From assembly GCA_041940305.1 (NCBI GenBank), contig JBGTSJ010000024.1, forward strand, positions 25,632-89,631: a stretch of 64,000 nucleotides of DNA, read 5' to 3'. Positions 34,759 through 44,286 of this stretch are shown piece after piece. A program made the position numbers and the translations under genes. The stretch's first letter is position 1, and each line of letters opens with the position of its first letter. Below the pieces are notes generated by a model, which saw only the letters and a list, made by a program, of their open reading frames with translations, did not search any database and was not told where the DNA came from. Origin of the DNA: JBGTSJ01 sp041940305. Lineage in GTDB: Bacteria > Planctomycetota > Planctomycetia > Planctomycetales > Planctomycetaceae.

Positions 34759-36126
34759 ATGGCAACACCCACGCCCCGACAGCCCTGGAGATCGCTGCGC
34801 CTGCTCGCGCTGAGCCTCTCGGTTTTGCTGCCTGCCGATCCGGACTCGGCCTGTGGTGAGAACAGCGAGAGGGACGCTCAGGTCGTCGAAGCGGCCGCGG
34901 CGGACTCAGCGACCCGGCCCATTGACCCTGAACGCATTTCCGGTCTGGTCTCGGGACTGGATGCAGAGACGCGGGCGGAGCGATCGGCGGCGGAATCCGA
35001 ACTGATGGGACTGGGGCCGGCTGTGCTGGATCATCTCCCGCCGCCGGACCTGCTCGAGAGCGCCGCCGCTCAGGACGCTTTGCGACGCATTCGGAGCCAG
35101 CTTGAGCTGCAGGCGGCTGAGGATTCCGTCCGACCGTCGCGGGTCGTTCTTGCGGGCCGATCCTCCGTGGCGGCCGCGGCGGCGGAACTGGAGCGGCAGA
35201 CTGGCAACGCCGTGCGACTGGAGTTGCCTGAGGAGGCCGGGCTGCAGCAGATCGATCTGCATCTGGATCACGTTCCGTTCTGGCGCGCCGTAAATGAACT
35301 CACGCGCGAGGCGGGGATCGGCTGGGACGTGGATGCCTCTACTGGCGCCGTGCTCCTTGTGGACACACCGACGATACCGCAGCGTGTGGCCTTCTCCGTC
35401 GAATCCGCGTACGCCGTGGCCGTCGAATCGATCAGCCGGCGGGGTGAAGCATTGCGTGTGGAGTTTCAGATTCTGGCCGAGCCGCGACTGCGTCCACTGT
35501 TCGTGTCGATCGCCGATGCGGATTTCACGGCCGTTGCGGGTGAAGAGCGGCTTTCGTTGTTCAGCCCGAAGGCACGGACCGAACTGCCGATGACGTCGCG
35601 CGGGCCGGCGCGGTTCGCCGTGCTGTTTCAGCTGCCGCACTCGGACGGCGTTGCGCAATCGTTGCGAATCGAGGGAGAAGTGACGGTGCACACGGCTGCG
35701 GCTCCCACGGAAGTGCAGTTCCGCGACCTGTCGTCGCGCTCGCCTGTGGCGCGGCGTCGGGGTGGGGTCACGGTCACGCTGGAGCGTGCGCGATGGCTGT
35801 CGAACCCGGATGATCACGGCGCGAGAATCCGGATGGCCGTCGCCTATGACGCGGGGGGGCCGGCGTTCGAGTCGCATCGCACGTGGATTTACCATAACGA
35901 AGTGTATCTGGAAGCGCCCGACGGAAAGCGGTTTCCCGTGAATGACGGATTCGACACGACGGCCCAGGCGAATGGCGGAGTCGTGCTCGAGTACCGGTTC
36001 AAAGACCTACCCGATCTGCGTCCCGCGGAGTGGCAGCTGGTCTACGTTGCTCCGACGCTGCTCGTGGACGTGCCAGTCGAATTTGAGTTTCCGGTGGCGC
36101 CGCTGTCTGATGGGGATGTGGATTGA
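34759..36126 (+). CDS. secreted protein with STN-like segment, unknown function
   Basis: 455 residues. A signal peptide (about 1-30, LRLLALSLSVLLPADPDS) precedes a helical region. Residues about 130-195 (VLAGRSSVAAAAAELERQTG, then PFWRAVNELTREAGIGWDVD) match the secretin/TonB short N-terminal (STN) pattern. A beta-rich C-terminal half (about 200-455) has no recognised domain. The same layout recurs in planctomycete proteins of unknown role. It is divergent from the DUF1570 gene with 198 bp between starts. A weak TTCACG/TAGACT box pair (34693-34721) could be its promoter. Confidence 0.7.
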   Translation: MATPTPRQPWRSLRLLALSLSVLLPADPDSACGENSERDAQVVEAAAADSATRPIDPERISGLVSGLDAETRAERSAAESELMGLGPAVLDHLPPPDLLESAAAQDALRRIRSQLELQAAEDSVRPSRVVLAGRSSVAAAAAELERQTGNAVRLELPEEAGLQQIDLHLDHVPFWRAVNELTREAGIGWDVDASTGAVLLVDTPTIPQRVAFSVESAYAVAVESISRRGEALRVEFQILAEPRLRPLFVSIADADFTAVAGEERLSLFSPKARTELPMTSRGPARFAVLFQLPHSDGVAQSLRIEGEVTVHTAAAPTEVQFRDLSSRSPVARRRGGVTVTLERARWLSNPDDHGARIRMAVAYDAGGPAFESHRTWIYHNEVYLEAPDGKRFPVNDGFDTTAQANGGVVLEYRFKDLPDLRPAEWQLVYVAPTLLVDVPVEFEFPVAPLSDGDVD

Positions 36127-36214
36127 CCGGCGCGCCGCGTGGTCGCTTGACGGTGACTCCTCCGCGTGCGTCAATGAAGGAGCAAGACGGCCCTGACCGA
36201 CAAGGGAGGCAGCG

Positions 36215-36682
36215 ATGATCAAGCTCGATCGCATCCTGGTGCCGACGGACCTGAGTGAGTTCAGCAAGCACGCACTGCGGTACGGCTGCGAGTTCGCCAA
36301 CCGGTTCGATGCCGAACTGCATCTGCTCAACGTGGTGCAGGACGTGGTGGCGCTGGTGCCGGAGCCGGGGATGGCGTTTCCCGCGCCGGGTGAGTACATG
36401 ACGGAGCTGCGCGACTCCAGCCGGCAGGCGCTGGAGCAGTTGCCGGACAGTGACTGGCTGCGCAGCGGCCGGGTCACACGGGATGTGCGGGTCGGAACGC
36501 CGTTTGTCGAGATCGTGCGTTATGCGCGGGAGACGGAGTGCGATCTGATCGTCATCGGCACGCATGGGCGTAGCGGACTGGCTCACGTTCTGCTCGGCAG
36601 CACGGCGGAGAAGGTTGTGCGGAAGGCGTCGTGTCCGGTGCTGACGGTGCGACCGGAGGGGCATACGTTCGTGATGCCGTGA
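36215..36682 (+). CDS. universal stress protein (UspA family)
   Basis: 155 residues of the Usp alpha/beta fold. The N-terminal strand and ATP site ILVPTDLSEFSKHALRYG (7-24) and the C-terminal nucleotide motif G-2x-G-9x-G(S/T) (GTHGRSGLAHVLLGSTAEKV, about 115-134) are both intact, so it should bind ATP. Usp proteins protect cells under stress and starvation. A GGGAGG ribosome site precedes the ATG at 36215. It sits 88 bp behind the STN-like gene and 35 bp ahead of a propeller gene, so the two may be co-transcribed. Confidence 0.95.
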   Translation: MIKLDRILVPTDLSEFSKHALRYGCEFANRFDAELHLLNVVQDVVALVPEPGMAFPAPGEYMTELRDSSRQALEQLPDSDWLRSGRVTRDVRVGTPFVEIVRYARETECDLIVIGTHGRSGLAHVLLGSTAEKVVRKASCPVLTVRPEGHTFVMP

Positions 36683-36717
36683 TGCGGTCCGGACGTTGGA
36701 TGTGAAAGAAGTTCGAT

Positions 36718-38040
36718 ATGCGTGAGGAATTCGAGTGTGGATTCAGCTGGGCCCGCAGTTGGATCGCCGTCGCGGCCGGGGCGATGCTTGCTTCGACGAG
36801 CGCGAGCCTGTGGGCCGCCAATGAGTGGCCGGCGTTTCGGGGTCCGCATGCCAACGGGCATGCCGACGCCGGCAGACTGCCTGTGACGTGGAGCGAATCG
36901 GAGAACATTCGCTGGCACAGGCCGCTGGACGGGCGGGCGTGGTCTTCGCCGGTGGTGTGGGACGACCAGATCTGGCTGACGAATGCGACCGAGGACGGGC
37001 ACGAGCTGTCGGTGGTCCGGCTGGACCTGGAGACCGGCGAAGTCACGCTGGACAAGAAAGTCTTCGACGTCGAGTCGCCTCCGGAGGTCCACAAGTTCAA
37101 CACGTACGCGTCGGTGACGCCGGTCATTGAGGAAGCACGCATTTACGTGAGCTGGGGAAGCCTGGGAGTTGCATGCCTCGACACCGGCAGCGGCGAGGTG
37201 CTTTGGAGCCGCCGCGATCTGAAATGTGACCACTATCGGGGCGCCGGCGCGTCGCCGATCCTGTATGACGGATTGCTGATCCAGCACTACGACGGCTTCG
37301 ACTTTCAGTACGTCATCGCTCTCGATAAGGAGACCGGCGAGACCGCCTGGCGGACGGAGCGCCCGCATGACTTCGAGACGAACAACGGGGACATCAAGAA
37401 GGCGTACGCAACGCCGATCGTGATCGAGGTGGAGGGGCGACCGCAGCTCATCAGTCCCACGTCCAAGGGGACGTTCGCCTACGATCCCCACACGGGCGAT
37501 GAGATCTGGCGCGTGCGTTACGAGGGGTTTTCGACGGCGGTGCGCCCGCTCTATGAGCACGGACTGCTGTATATCAGCACGGGGTTTCCGAGGGCCGAGA
37601 TGGTGGCGGTGCGGCCCATCGGGACGGGGGACGTAACCGACACGCAGATCGTCTGGCTGGAGAAGAAGCTGATGCCGTCGAAGCCGGCACCGCTGTTGAT
37701 CGGCGAGCGGATGTATACGGTGAGCGATGAGGGTGTGGCGACCTGTCTGAACGCGCTGACGGGAGAGCAGGTGTGGCAGGCGCGTGTGGGCGGGAACTAC
37801 TCGGCTTCCCCGGTCTACGCGGACGGCCGCATTTATTTCTTCAGTGAGGACGGAAAAACGACGGTCATCGAGCCGGGAGAGGAGTACACGGTGCTCGCCG
37901 AGAACCAGTTGGGTGACGGCTTCATGGCGTCTCCCGCCGTTGTAGACCAGTCGCTCATCCTGCGGTCGCGCTCTGGGCTGTACCGAGTGGAGGACGCGGA
38001 CATTACGGGAGCGCGTGCCACGAGCGCCGATCGGCGCTAG
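36718..38040 (+). CDS. exported PQQ-type beta-propeller protein
   Basis: 440 residues. A signal peptide (about 12-34, SWIAVAAGAMLASTSASLWA) is followed by NEWPAFRGPHANGHA, the usual start of planctomycete secreted PQQ-propeller proteins. At least six blades follow, with LDxxTGExxW-type repeats (for example LDKETGETAWRTE, LDTGSGEVLWSRR, LNALTGEQVWQAR). The fold is that of a BamB-like or dehydrogenase propeller; catalytic residues for PQQ are not evident. It is 35 bp behind the Usp gene, suggesting one transcript, while a possible promoter lies further downstream for the next gene. Confidence 0.87.
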   Translation: MREEFECGFSWARSWIAVAAGAMLASTSASLWAANEWPAFRGPHANGHADAGRLPVTWSESENIRWHRPLDGRAWSSPVVWDDQIWLTNATEDGHELSVVRLDLETGEVTLDKKVFDVESPPEVHKFNTYASVTPVIEEARIYVSWGSLGVACLDTGSGEVLWSRRDLKCDHYRGAGASPILYDGLLIQHYDGFDFQYVIALDKETGETAWRTERPHDFETNNGDIKKAYATPIVIEVEGRPQLISPTSKGTFAYDPHTGDEIWRVRYEGFSTAVRPLYEHGLLYISTGFPRAEMVAVRPIGTGDVTDTQIVWLEKKLMPSKPAPLLIGERMYTVSDEGVATCLNALTGEQVWQARVGGNYSASPVYADGRIYFFSEDGKTTVIEPGEEYTVLAENQLGDGFMASPAVVDQSLILRSRSGLYRVEDADITGARATSADRR

Positions 38041-38423
38041 TCGTTCCGTCGGCGCTGCACGGATGGGCTTGATTCGTGTGATCCATGGCGACCCTCTTTG
38101 GCTGCGGCGGGGGGGCGCTCTGGCACGGCGTCCATCCTGTGAAACTGGTCCGCCTGTTCCGGCTTTGACGGCTGGCACGACGGCCTCGACGCAACGGTTC
38201 CCACCTGCTGAACCCGGCGTTTGCAATTCGTGGCGGGGCTGGGGGATAATCAGCACTCGTCGCATGATGTGCCCGGTTGGCCCGCGCGAATGGGGTTTTG
38301 CAGTCGTCACGACTGTTTCCCCGCGGATCGTGCGGCGTATCCGTCGAAATACCAACCGGCAGGGAGGCCGCGGAGCCCGGTTGAGCGCGATCGCTCCGTC
38401 GCGCGGATCCAGGAACGCTGCCG
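38041..38423. other. intergenic region ahead of the signalling block
   Basis: 383 bp. The only candidate signal is the promoter pair at 38221-38250, described separately. The longer plus- and minus-strand frames crossing it lack recognisable domains. No terminator was found behind the propeller gene. Confidence 0.45.
38221..38250 (+). promoter_or_regulatory. possible promoter of the signalling block
   Basis: TTGCAA (38221-38226), 18 bases, then GATAAT (38245-38250). Start of transcription would fall near 38257, about 167 bases ahead of the GAF gene. It could drive the whole five-gene run to 46.1 kb. Confidence 0.4.
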
Positions 38424-39185
38424 ATGCCTGCTACGCATTCGCCGACCGACTGGTCGGATCTGCTCGAACTGATGGCGGACCGGTTCGGAACGCTGACCGA
38501 ACAGGCGCTGGAAAATCTGCGAGTCCTGCTGGACGCGGGGCGGGGCGTCATCAACTGCGCCGAGTCGGGGCTGCTGGTCCCGACTGAGGACGGAACGCAA
38601 ATGCGGTTCCTGGTCTCCGTCAATTCCCGGCCCGGAATCGAACAGATCCTGACGGAGCTGCGCGTCCCCTGCGAACGGAGCGTGGCCGGGTGCGTGTTGA
38701 GCACCGGGCAGTTGATCGCGGTGGCGAACCCGGAGGACTTCTATCCGGGAGTGGACAAGAAGACGGGACTGACCACGGCGCTGTACCTCGCGACTCCTGT
38801 GGTGGATGAGGAGGGAGTGCTCGGCGTGCTGACGTTCGTCAACAGGCCACATGACCAGACGCAGGAGCCGTTCAACGAGGCCGAAATCGAGTGGAGCACC
38901 CGGCTGGCCGATCTCGCGGCCGCCGGACTGAAATACTACCGCAGGCTGAGCGTGCAGCAGCGGCTGTTCCGCGCCGAACTGGCGCAGGCGGCGGAGCGGT
39001 TCGCCTCGGCGGACGGCGTGGACGTGCGGGAGTTCGCCAGTCCGGATCCGGCGGAACAGGATGCCTCGCCGCTCGCGCGGGCGATCCTGGCTTTGGAGCG
39101 GATGTCGTCAAGGGAGCAGGATCTGGCGGCGGAACTGATCAGCGTGCTCTCCGCGCACGGCGCGGAAGGCGGGCGGTTGTACTAG
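38424..39185 (+). CDS. GAF-domain protein
   Basis: 253 residues without signal peptide or membrane helix. A GAF domain (about 20-175) contains RFLVSVNSRPGIEQILTELR, VPCERSVAGCVLSTGQLIAV and VVDEEGVLGVLTFVNRP, the typical strands around a small-molecule pocket. A helix (QQRLFRAELAQAAERFA) and a C-terminal helical tail follow. The ligand cannot be named, and there is no output domain, so it likely signals through a partner. It is the first gene of a five-gene plus-strand block with a subtilase, hybrid kinase, receiver and cyclase. Confidence 0.82.
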   Translation: MPATHSPTDWSDLLELMADRFGTLTEQALENLRVLLDAGRGVINCAESGLLVPTEDGTQMRFLVSVNSRPGIEQILTELRVPCERSVAGCVLSTGQLIAVANPEDFYPGVDKKTGLTTALYLATPVVDEEGVLGVLTFVNRPHDQTQEPFNEAEIEWSTRLADLAAAGLKYYRRLSVQQRLFRAELAQAAERFASADGVDVREFASPDPAEQDASPLARAILALERMSSREQDLAAELISVLSAHGAEGGRLY

Positions 39186-39310
39186 GCGGCCGAGTTCGGC
39201 AGTTTCGTGGAGCATCAGGACGCCTGAAATCAGAGTACTTCGGTTGACCGCGGACTTGGGGCCGGCTGTTTTGGGAGTCGCAGGGGCAAGGCGAATCACA
39301 GGAAGGACCG

Positions 39311-40120
39311 ATGCAGGTCGAAGATCTAATTGACGTGGAGCGGCTGTGGAACATCGCCCGCGAGGGAACGGGGCGCGGCGTGCGCGTCGCCATTCTGGAT
39401 ACGGGCGTCGATGCGGACCATCCCGCGCTCGAAGGGAGCGTGCGCAGCTGCAGCGAGGTGGTGTTTTCCGGTCCGCGGCCGATCATCCGCGAAGCGAGCG
39501 GCGATCCCGTGGGGCACGGCACGGCGTGCGCCGGCATCATTCATGAACTGGCGCCGGCAGCCGAACTGCATAGCATGCGGGTCATCGGCACGAATGCGAG
39601 CGGCACGATCGAGCAGTTGATCCAGGGGCTGCGGTGGGCGATCCAGGAGGGATTCGAGGTTGTGAATCTGAGCTTGGGAACCGTGCAGCGGCGGCAGGTC
39701 GCCCTCCTGCAGGAACTGGTGGACGAGGCGTATTTCCGGGGGCAGATTCTGATCGCGGCGGCGAACAATCATCACCTGGTGAGCTACCCGGCGCAGTTTG
39801 CATCGCTGGTCGCCGTGGACAACCAGGCGTTTCCGGATCCGATGCAGTTTCATTACCGGCTGGGGAAGCCGGTGGAGATTGTCGCGCACGGAATCTACGT
39901 GCGGGCCCCGAGTCCGGGGGGTAAGTACCGGTGGTTCACCGGAACGAGCTTTGCGTGCCCGCAGGTTTCCGGGCTCGTTGCGCGGTTGAAGTCGGAACTG
40001 GAAGACCTGACCCCCTTCCAGGTGAAGGCCCTGCTGTACTGCCTGCGGGCGAACCGTGATGCGGCGACGACCGGTGCGGCCGTGCGTCGGGAGCCTGCTT
40101 TCCTGTCGAAACGGACGTAA
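39311..40120 (+). CDS. small cytoplasmic subtilisin-like (S8) serine protease
   Basis: 269 residues. The complete catalytic set is present: Asp30 (ILDTGVD), His69 (GHGTACAG), Asn152 of the oxyanion hole (AANNHH) and Ser213 (GTSFACPQVSG). There is no signal peptide and no inhibitor-type prodomain: the catalytic domain begins about 20 residues in. The enzyme therefore most likely folds without a chaperone prodomain and acts in the cytoplasm. It lies between a GAF protein and a hybrid kinase, with 125 and 53 bp gaps. The target could be a member of the signalling block, which is inference. Confidence 0.9.
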   Translation: MQVEDLIDVERLWNIAREGTGRGVRVAILDTGVDADHPALEGSVRSCSEVVFSGPRPIIREASGDPVGHGTACAGIIHELAPAAELHSMRVIGTNASGTIEQLIQGLRWAIQEGFEVVNLSLGTVQRRQVALLQELVDEAYFRGQILIAAANNHHLVSYPAQFASLVAVDNQAFPDPMQFHYRLGKPVEIVAHGIYVRAPSPGGKYRWFTGTSFACPQVSGLVARLKSELEDLTPFQVKALLYCLRANRDAATTGAAVRREPAFLSKRT

Positions 40121-40173
40121 CACTCCGTCGCCGACTGCGATCATGCAGCACGGCGGCCAGCATTGTACCCATC

Positions 40174-43100
40174 ATGCGAATTCCCATTGCAGCGAAGATC
40201 GGCGGTCTGGCCTCCGTACTGGTGATGCTGGTGGGAGTGTTCGTCGGGCTGATGGCATGGGAGATCGCGCTCGAGATGCTGGTCGAGCATGAGCGCGTGG
40301 ACTTGCGTGACGAGACGGCGCTGACGGGCAAAGAGGTGCTGGCCCGCGTGGCGACGATGCGGGAAGACCTGCTGACGATGTCGCGGCACCGGTCGATCCG
40401 GGGCATTATCCGATCGCAGGAGACGGGCGAATATGGGGGCCGCACGGCCGACGAGTGGTCGGAATCGCTCCGCCTTGCGTTCCAGTCGCTCCTCGACGCA
40501 TCGGGGAGTCAGCGCGGCGACGCGGAAGAGCGTTCGGATCCCGGTCCGTACGTGTCGATTCGCGTCATCGCGGGAGAGCAGCCCAGGGACGTCGTGCATT
40601 TCAAGTCGGCAAGCGAGGGCGCAGCGCCGGCCGCAGGCGACACGGAGGAAGGCGCGGCGATTGACGATTCGTCGCTGCTCGAGCTCTATACGCGCGCCCG
40701 AAGCCAGGAGGATTTGTACGTGCTGTTCGGCGACGTGCACCGGACGGCGTCCGACGCGTCGCAGATCGTGCTGCCGGCCGCCGTGCCGTTGTACGAGAAC
40801 GGCGAGTTTTACGGTATCATCTCCCTCGAACTGGACTTCGGGCGACTCAAACAGGAGTGGCTGGAGTCGTCGCGACACCTGATCTATCTGACTGACTCGG
40901 AAGGCCGCTTTCTCGCCCATCCGGATCGCGGCCAACCGCTGGCGTACGACACTCTGCCGAATGACGCGCAGCCCGCGGCGCCGACGCTGCGGTTGCAGGA
41001 TGACCCGGCTTTCGCCGACCAGGTGGCGGTGTTCTACGGGGACTCGATTGAGTCGCGCCGCTCCCGCGGAGTCGCACAGAAAGGGAACATGCTGAACGAG
41101 GAGGTCGTCCCATCCGAGAACACGCAGTTCCGTCTGCTCCGCGTACGAACGGTGGGCGAATGGAGTCCGTCTGACTGGGATACGCTGCGGGCCGAACTGC
41201 TCGCCGCGCGGACTGCGCCGGACAATCGCGTTTCGATCCCCGATCCCGATCGGATTGTGAACGGTTCCCCGAGCATCGCGCTCAGTGCGCCGCTGGGGGA
41301 CCGACAGGCTCTGCAGCAGCTGGACGTACTGGAAACCCGGCTGATCAAGACGGTCGGTCCTGACAAACTGGTCGAGCAATACAAGGAAGACGCGAAGACG
41401 TTTCACGCGAGCTTCATCGCCCTCCCCTATGCCCCGGGCGAGCCGGACCGGTGGTTCGGGATGCTGATGGCGTTTTCCCAGGAAGAACTCATCCACGACA
41501 CGCTGGAGAACAAGGGAGACGTGTTGGTCTGGCTGCTGGTGGCGGTGATCGTGGCGATCGCCATCGCGTCGCTGGCGACCTACATGATGACCCGCTCGCT
41601 GAAGCAGGTGACCCGCGCTTCCGACGGCATCGCGGGAGGCGACTTTGACGTCGTGCTGCCGTCCAAGCGGATGGACGAGATCGGCGACCTGGCCCGCGGC
41701 TTCGAGCATATGATCGGCGAGCTTCGCACTCGCGAGCAAAAGATTCACGATCGCGAGGCCCGCCTGCGGATGATTGTGGACAGCGCGGCGGAAGGGATCG
41801 TCACTGTAGATGTGGACGGATCGATTCGCTCCGGAAACCCCGCGGCCGTGCAGATGTTCGGCTTCGAGGGTGAACGGCTCTCCGGGACGAACGTGCAGGA
41901 GCTCTTCGACGAGGCCACGCGCGACGCGTTCGACTCGGCGCGGCATCGGCTGCTCAACGACTGCTCGTCATCCTTTGACATCGTCGCGACCGAAGACAGT
42001 GAAACGCTCCGCAGCCTCCGCGACGGGCGGGGAAAGACAGTCTCCGTCGCTCTCGAAGGGACCGGTCGCCGCCGCGACGGCATTCAGTTCCCGGTGGAAG
42101 TGTCGCTGAGCAGCGTCCGGCTTCCGGAGCGGCGGATCTTCACCCTGATCACCCGCGACATCACGGAGCGCAAACGTGCCGAGCATGAGATCCACACGCT
42201 CAACGAGGAGCTGGAACACCGCGTCCTGGATCGCACGGCCAAGCTCGAGCGGGCGATGGAGGAACTCCAGTTGGCGCATGAGCGGGCGCAGGAGCTGAAC
42301 CGCGCCAAGGATGCGTTTCTGGCGAGCGTCAGCCACGAACTGCGGAACCCGCTCAACCAGGTCTCCGGGTTCTGCCAGCTGCTCGAACTGAGCGAGCTGG
42401 ACGAGGAACAGCGGGCCGACGTCAAGAAGATCCGCATCGCCAACAGCCAGCTGCTCGCCCTGATCAACGACATTCTGGATTACCAGAAGATCATCATGGG
42501 GGGCATCACGCTCGAGCCGGAGTCGATCGATGTCGTCGAACTGCTGGGCGAAGTGCGGGACGCCATGAGCGTGCAGGCCAACGAGAACCGCAACCAGCTG
42601 TACTTCGAGTGGTCGGACGACGTCGGTTCGGTGTTCGCCGACCATCAGCGGCTGCGGCAGGTCCTGCTGAACGTCGTCGGTAACGCCTGCAAGTTCACCA
42701 GTGACGGCAGCGTGTCGGTCCAGGCCAGCCGCCGCTGCGAAGGGGACAGCACATGGATTGAACTGTCCGTGAAGGATACCGGCCGCGGCATGACGGCGGA
42801 GGAACTGGCCAAGCTGTTCCGGCCGTTCAACAAGCTCTCGTCCAAGAAGGGAAACAAATCGGGGACCGGGCTGGGGCTGGTCATCTCCAAGGGCTTCTGC
42901 GAACTGATGCGGGGCGACATTCGCGTCGACAGCGAGTTTGGGGCCGGCAGCACCTTCACGATCCGGCTTCCGGCCACGCAGAACGACCGGATCCCCAAAG
43001 ACGAGCGCCCCGCAGTATCTGAGGAGACGACGGCGGAATCGGGGGAGTCGGCGGTCACGGGGTCCTCCATCATGCGGGCGCCGGTCCAGGTGCAGCGCAT

Positions 43101-43878
43101 CGCGGGAGAGGATCCCGGACGGCTGGTGCTGGTGATCGACGACGACCGCGGAGTCCGCGAGATGATGGAGCGGCATCTCACCAGCCACGGATTCCGGGTG
43201 GTCACCGCGGGAGATGGTTTCGAGGGACTGGAACTGGCCCGCAAGCTGAAGCCCGCCGTGATCACGCTGGACGCCATCATGCCGGATCTCGACGGCTGGG
43301 CGGTGCTCGGCGCGCTCAAGGCCGGGGAGGAGACCAGCGGCATCCCCGTGATCATGGTGACGGTGATGGACAAGGAAGAACGCGGTTACGCTCTCGGTGC
43401 TACGGAGTTTCTTCCCAAGCCGATCGACTGGACCACGCTGACCGACACGTTGTCCCGATACACGGGCAACAAGCGGGAACGAAGCATCCTGATCGTGGAC
43501 GACGATCCCCCCACGCGCGAGATCCTGCGGCGGAACCTGGAATCGGACGGCTGGAGCGTTCTCGAGGCCGAGAACGGCGCCGCGGCGCTGGAATCGCTCG
43601 CCATCGAGCAGCCGGCCGCCGTGATCCTCGACCTGATGATGCCCGTGATGGACGGGTTCGAGTTCATTCTGAGGTATTCGCAGGTCGCGGAGTGGCTGTC
43701 GATTCCGGTCCTGGTCCTCACTGCGAAGGATCCGACGCCCGAGGAGCGCAAGCGGCTGGAGGGACAGGTCGTGCGCGTGATTCGCAAAGGGGACTACACA
43801 CACGACGAGTTGATGGCCGAGATTCACCGCCGAGTGGACAGCCATCTGAAGGCGCGCCAGATGGCGGGAGAGGAGTAG
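40174..43878 (+). CDS. hybrid sensor histidine kinase with two C-terminal receivers
   Basis: 1234 residues. A membrane helix (about 9-29) and a second (about 448-471) bracket a large periplasmic, Cache-like sensor region. A HAMP domain (about 472-525), a PAS domain (about 526-670) and a coiled coil follow. The dimerisation domain has phospho-acceptor His721 (SHELRNPL). The ATPase has N-box Asn837 (NVVGNACKF), DTGRGM near 868 and SGTGLGL at 896-902. Two receivers then have phospho-acceptor Asp1033 and Asp1153. All key residues are intact, so an internal His-Asp relay is plausible. The stop is 2 bp before the next receiver gene. Confidence 0.95.
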   Translation: MRIPIAAKIGGLASVLVMLVGVFVGLMAWEIALEMLVEHERVDLRDETALTGKEVLARVATMREDLLTMSRHRSIRGIIRSQETGEYGGRTADEWSESLRLAFQSLLDASGSQRGDAEERSDPGPYVSIRVIAGEQPRDVVHFKSASEGAAPAAGDTEEGAAIDDSSLLELYTRARSQEDLYVLFGDVHRTASDASQIVLPAAVPLYENGEFYGIISLELDFGRLKQEWLESSRHLIYLTDSEGRFLAHPDRGQPLAYDTLPNDAQPAAPTLRLQDDPAFADQVAVFYGDSIESRRSRGVAQKGNMLNEEVVPSENTQFRLLRVRTVGEWSPSDWDTLRAELLAARTAPDNRVSIPDPDRIVNGSPSIALSAPLGDRQALQQLDVLETRLIKTVGPDKLVEQYKEDAKTFHASFIALPYAPGEPDRWFGMLMAFSQEELIHDTLENKGDVLVWLLVAVIVAIAIASLATYMMTRSLKQVTRASDGIAGGDFDVVLPSKRMDEIGDLARGFEHMIGELRTREQKIHDREARLRMIVDSAAEGIVTVDVDGSIRSGNPAAVQMFGFEGERLSGTNVQELFDEATRDAFDSARHRLLNDCSSSFDIVATEDSETLRSLRDGRGKTVSVALEGTGRRRDGIQFPVEVSLSSVRLPERRIFTLITRDITERKRAEHEIHTLNEELEHRVLDRTAKLERAMEELQLAHERAQELNRAKDAFLASVSHELRNPLNQVSGFCQLLELSELDEEQRADVKKIRIANSQLLALINDILDYQKIIMGGITLEPESIDVVELLGEVRDAMSVQANENRNQLYFEWSDDVGSVFADHQRLRQVLLNVVGNACKFTSDGSVSVQASRRCEGDSTWIELSVKDTGRGMTAEELAKLFRPFNKLSSKKGNKSGTGLGLVISKGFCELMRGDIRVDSEFGAGSTFTIRLPATQNDRIPKDERPAVSEETTAESGESAVTGSSIMRAPVQVQRIAGEDPGRLVLVIDDDRGVREMMERHLTSHGFRVVTAGDGFEGLELARKLKPAVITLDAIMPDLDGWAVLGALKAGEETSGIPVIMVTVMDKEERGYALGATEFLPKPIDWTTLTDTLSRYTGNKRERSILIVDDDPPTREILRRNLESDGWSVLEAENGAAALESLAIEQPAAVILDLMMPVMDGFEFILRYSQVAEWLSIPVLVLTAKDPTPEERKRLEGQVVRVIRKGDYTHDELMAEIHRRVDSHLKARQMAGEE

Positions 43879-43880
43879 AC

Positions 43881-44273
43881 ATGGCACGGATCCTGGTTGT
43901 GGAAGACGAAGCGCCCAACGTGGAAATCCTCACGCGGCTGCTGAAGCGGAGCGGGCACGAGACGCGGCACGCCGGCAGTCGGGACGCGGCCATCCGCGCG
44001 GTGCAGGAGTCCCCGCCGGACCTGGTGCTGATGGACATCGGTATCCCCAACGCCGACGGCGAGGACCGCAACGACTTCGGCGGACTGGAGGCGACCCGCT
44101 GGATCCGGGAGAACGAGTCGACGGCCAAATTGCCCATCATCGCGCTGACGGCGTTCGTCATGCCGGACGAAAAGCGGCGGATCCTCGACGCCGGCTGCAA
44201 CGGCGTGCAGTCCAAGCCGTTCGACTTCATGGCGCTGCTGGAGACGATCCAACGCGAGCTGGGTTCATCCTGA
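43881..44273 (+). CDS. single-domain response regulator with loop insertion
   Basis: 130 residues of one receiver domain: acidic pocket Glu8, Asp9 and Glu10 (VVEDEAP), phospho-acceptor Asp52 (LMDIGIP), Thr90 and Lys112 (QSKPFD). After the phospho-acceptor loop, where LMDIQMPVMDGLEATR would be typical, the sequence has about eight extra residues (NADGEDRNDFGGLEATR). The ATG at 43881 is 2 bp behind the kinase stop; translation is probably coupled. With no output domain it likely shuttles phosphate between the kinase and another partner, such as the cyclase protein encoded 13 bp downstream. Confidence 0.93.
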   Translation: MARILVVEDEAPNVEILTRLLKRSGHETRHAGSRDAAIRAVQESPPDLVLMDIGIPNADGEDRNDFGGLEATRWIRENESTAKLPIIALTAFVMPDEKRRILDAGCNGVQSKPFDFMALLETIQRELGSS

Positions 44274-44286
44274 TCACGGAGGAAAC

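Noticed and set aside
38015..38587. 190-residue plus-strand frame across the propeller end and GAF start
   Set aside because: No domain, low-complexity Arg/Pro content, overlaps two well-supported genes.
40141..43887. Two long antisense open frames (601 and 639 residues) opposite the hybrid kinase
   Set aside because: No recognisable domain and composition typical of reverse-complemented GC-rich coding sequence.
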